Position numbers and translations under genes: made by a program. Of a stretch of 64,000 nucleotides of DNA, positions 62,512-64,000 are shown one piece after another (within the stretch, counting starts at the first letter, position 1; the number at the start of each line of letters is the position of its first letter). The DNA comes from Calothrix sp. HK-06 (lineage in GTDB: Bacteria > Cyanobacteriota > Cyanobacteriia > Cyanobacteriales > Nostocaceae). Where the stretch lies: contig NZ_MRCD01000005.1 in NCBI RefSeq assembly GCF_001904745.1, positions 1-64,000 on the forward strand. Reading direction: 5' to 3'. Below the pieces are notes generated by a model. It was not told the origin of the DNA. It did not search any database and saw only the letters and a program-made list of their open reading frames with translations.

Positions 62512-64000
62512 TTACAATCCTATTTTTATTTTAGAATTTCCATTTTGTTGATATTCGAGCTTATTACTGGAATCAGTAGAATTTAAAGATTTTGATTTCA
62601 AAAAATCTTCTAATTCTTGAATTGTATCCAGTAAATGAATTGCCGCATAATAAATATTTTTAACAATTTCATTCTGCTCAGATGTTTGAACTTGACCATC
62701 TACAATTAGCGGCAAAGAATGTAACATAAAATTTAAATGAGTACGTAACTTCTTAACAAGACGGTCAAGGTCATCTCGATATACTTTATACGTATCATTT
62801 ACTGATGTAATAAAGGTGGTTTGCAGTTTGACAATATCCTCAAATACTTCAATAATATTCTCGATGCGCGCTGTTGATTTACGTATTTCTTCGATAAGTT
62901 CTTCCCGCTCCTGCGAGTTTTCTGCTTCGTCGAGTAATAATTGCAAAAAGCCAATCGTTGGATTTAGTCGTGTCCGTAATTCGTGGGGTATACGAACTAA
63001 ATTCTGATTGTGAGTTAGTACTTCTGTATTTTGCCGATTCGTTAATTTGGCTTCTGTAAATTGTTTTTCAGAATCTTCGGCGCCAAATTGCATCGTGTAA
63101 AGTCGTCTATAATAGCCACCTTTCTGTAACAGTGAGTTGTGAGTTCCGACTTCTACAACTTTTCCTTGGTCTAAAACCGCTATTTGGTCAGCAGCTTGAA
63201 CTGTAGATAAACGGTGGGCAATAACTAAAGTTGTTCTGTCTTTACTCAAGTCATCGATAGCTGCTTGCACTACTCGTTCAGATACAGTATCAAGCGCACT
63301 AGTCGCTTCATCGAGAATTAAAATCTCTGGGTTTTGTAATAATGCACGTGCTATAGCTAATCTTTGTCGTTGTCCCCCCGATAGCATTACACCTCTATCA
63401 CCTATTAGCGTATCAAAACCTTGTGATAGCTTCGTGACAAACTCATAAGCATTCGCGCGTTTGGTAGCAGCTATTATTTCTTCTTCGGTTGCGTCAGGTT
63501 TTCCGTATGCAATGTTATATCGTACTGTGTCGTTAAATAAAAATGTATCTTGACTAACAATACCCATTGCACGACGTAATGACTGAATATCAAATTCTTT
63601 CAAATCTACGCCATCTAGTAAAATACTACCAGAAATTACATCATAAAAACGGGGTAACAAGTCTGCCATTGTTGATTTTCCGGCGCCTGAACTACCAACT
63701 AAAGCTAAAGTGGTACCCTTCGGCAAAAACAAATCGACTTCTTTTAATACTAATTTTTCGCTACCTGGGTAAGCAAAAGAAATATTATTGAAATGAATTC
63801 CTTTTTCAAGCGCGTTGTAACTTTTTGCCCCCCGACTCATAAACGGCTTATTGTCACGTCTTAAAAAATCGTTAGCAATAGATACGCTTGTTGAAGCGTT
63901 CGCGAAGCTACTGCGAATTGCGTTTAGCTGAGATATAAAAGGCAGTAAACGCAGAAGTACTAATAAATATGTAAAGATTACAGTCGAAAGTGAGGAAATT
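62512..64000 (-). CDS. ABC exporter (TMD-NBD) with tandem HisKA-like C-terminal extension, partial
   Basis: The frame is open to the window edge, so the N-terminal transmembrane part is missing; 63841-64000 encodes membrane-domain residues (LLVLLRLLPFISQLNAIRSS). Numbered from an internal Met at 63840, the NBD has Walker A GSSGAGKST (49-57), SGGQ (154-157), Walker B LILDEA (174-179) and the H-loop IAHRLS. A 190-residue extension follows. It contains IPHELRTRLNPTIGFLQLLL (about 284-303) and later KKLRTHLNFMLHSLPLIVDG (363-382), each with a second helix, resembling two histidine-kinase DHp domains. The first keeps the His (286), the second has Lys. No ATPase domain of the kinase type is present. 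Likely exports the glycan or glycolipid built by the operon. Confidence 0.88.
   Translation of the reverse strand, partial: ISSLSTVIFTYLLVLLRLLPFISQLNAIRSSFANASTSVSIANDFLRRDNKPFMSRGAKSYNALEKGIHFNNISFAYPGSEKLVLKEVDLFLPKGTTLALVGSSGAGKSTMADLLPRFYDVISGSILLDGVDLKEFDIQSLRRAMGIVSQDTFLFNDTVRYNIAYGKPDATEEEIIAATKRANAYEFVTKLSQGFDTLIGDRGVMLSGGQRQRLAIARALLQNPEILILDEATSALDTVSERVVQAAIDDLSKDRTTLVIAHRLSTVQAADQIAVLDQGKVVEVGTHNSLLQKGGYYRRLYTMQFGAEDSEKQFTEAKLTNRQNTEVLTHNQNLVRIPHELRTRLNPTIGFLQLLLDEAENSQEREELIEEIRKSTARIENIIEVFEDIVKLQTTFITSVNDTYKVYRDDLDRLVKKLRTHLNFMLHSLPLIVDGQVQTSEQNEIVKNIYYAAIHLLDTIQELEDFLKSKSLNSTDSSNKLEYQQNGNSKIKIGL

Larger units (their letters stand above)
28..63686. repeat. Highly iterated palindrome GGCGCC across the window
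   Basis: The six-base palindrome GGCGCC occurs about 85 times by eye (first at 28-33, last at 63681-63686), inside genes and between them. At the AT-rich composition seen here only about 3-4 would be expected by chance (rough independence estimate). By region I counted about 56 copies in 1-30 kb, 13 in 30-54 kb and 16 in 54-64 kb. It behaves like the HIP1 octamer of other cyanobacteria, which is absent from most of this window. Counts are manual and may be off by a few. Confidence 0.85.

Noticed and set aside
1-64000. Prophage or integrative element covering part of the window
   Set aside because: No integrase, transposase, terminase, capsid gene or att-like tRNA end was found; the HIP1-rich block has no recognisable mobility genes.

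Overview
The window looks like chromosomal DNA of a filamentous cyanobacterium, probably Nostocales-like. This is inferred from the gene families seen: a fused Ser/Thr-kinase/histidine-kinase of the HstK type, DUF928, DUF1400, extracytoplasmic CHAT-TPR proteins, cyanobacterial TpsA/TpsB adhesin secretion, Npun_R2821-type glycosyltransferases and hybrid histidine kinases. It is AT-rich and unusually full of the palindrome GGCGCC (about 85 copies by eye), while the usual cyanobacterial HIP1 octamer GCGATCGC is seen only between 33.8 and 42.1 kb. Many intergenic gaps hold small palindromic dispersed repeats. No tRNA, rRNA, CRISPR array or transposase gene was recognised.

Layout. 0-2.8 kb: a decayed repeat-protein remnant and small secreted or unknown proteins. 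2.9-7.8 kb (minus strand): an exopolysaccharide locus with a HlyD-type adaptor, a cellulose-synthase-like glycosyltransferase with a PilZ (c-di-GMP) domain, and a GH10 glycoside hydrolase. A small repeat has been inserted between hlyD and the synthase gene. 8.3-15.9 kb (plus): GNAT acetyltransferase, EamA transporter, DUF1400 hydrolase, a PD-(D/E)XK-like protein, truB, a von Willebrand A-like protein and a secreted aspartic protease. 16.0-20.9 kb (minus): NarL-type regulator, a kinase remnant, a soluble histidine kinase and an exported CHAT protease. 21-30 kb: unknown genes, a GH29 fucosidase, a frameshifted membrane protein, a STAND NTPase, a di-iron acyl-ACP-desaturase-like protein beside uppS, and a small exported protein.

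30.6-43.3 kb (minus) is the most coherent block. In transcription order it holds a TpsB outer-membrane transporter, a TpsA remnant, a TpsA exoprotein, an exported CHAT protease, a DUF928 protein with a 22-residue repeat array, a CHASE2 hybrid histidine kinase and an overlapping receiver-kinase. It reads as a two-partner-secretion surface system with its own protease and signalling arm, and it alone carries HIP1 sites, suggesting a separate origin. Next come a 2059-residue HstK-like signalling protein, a second TpsA, a PEP-CTERM protein, a catalase remnant and a 1211-residue hybrid kinase.

58.3-64 kb (minus) is a tight five-gene glycan operon: an ABC exporter (cut by the window edge), a GT4 transferase, a GT10 fucosyltransferase-like enzyme and two Npun_R2821-type transferases. 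The ABC protein has an unusual C-terminal extension that resembles two histidine-kinase dimerisation/phosphoacceptor domains in tandem. The strongest candidates for new biology are this fusion, the TPS-CHAT-DUF928-CHASE2 block, and the replacement of HIP1 by GGCGCC.
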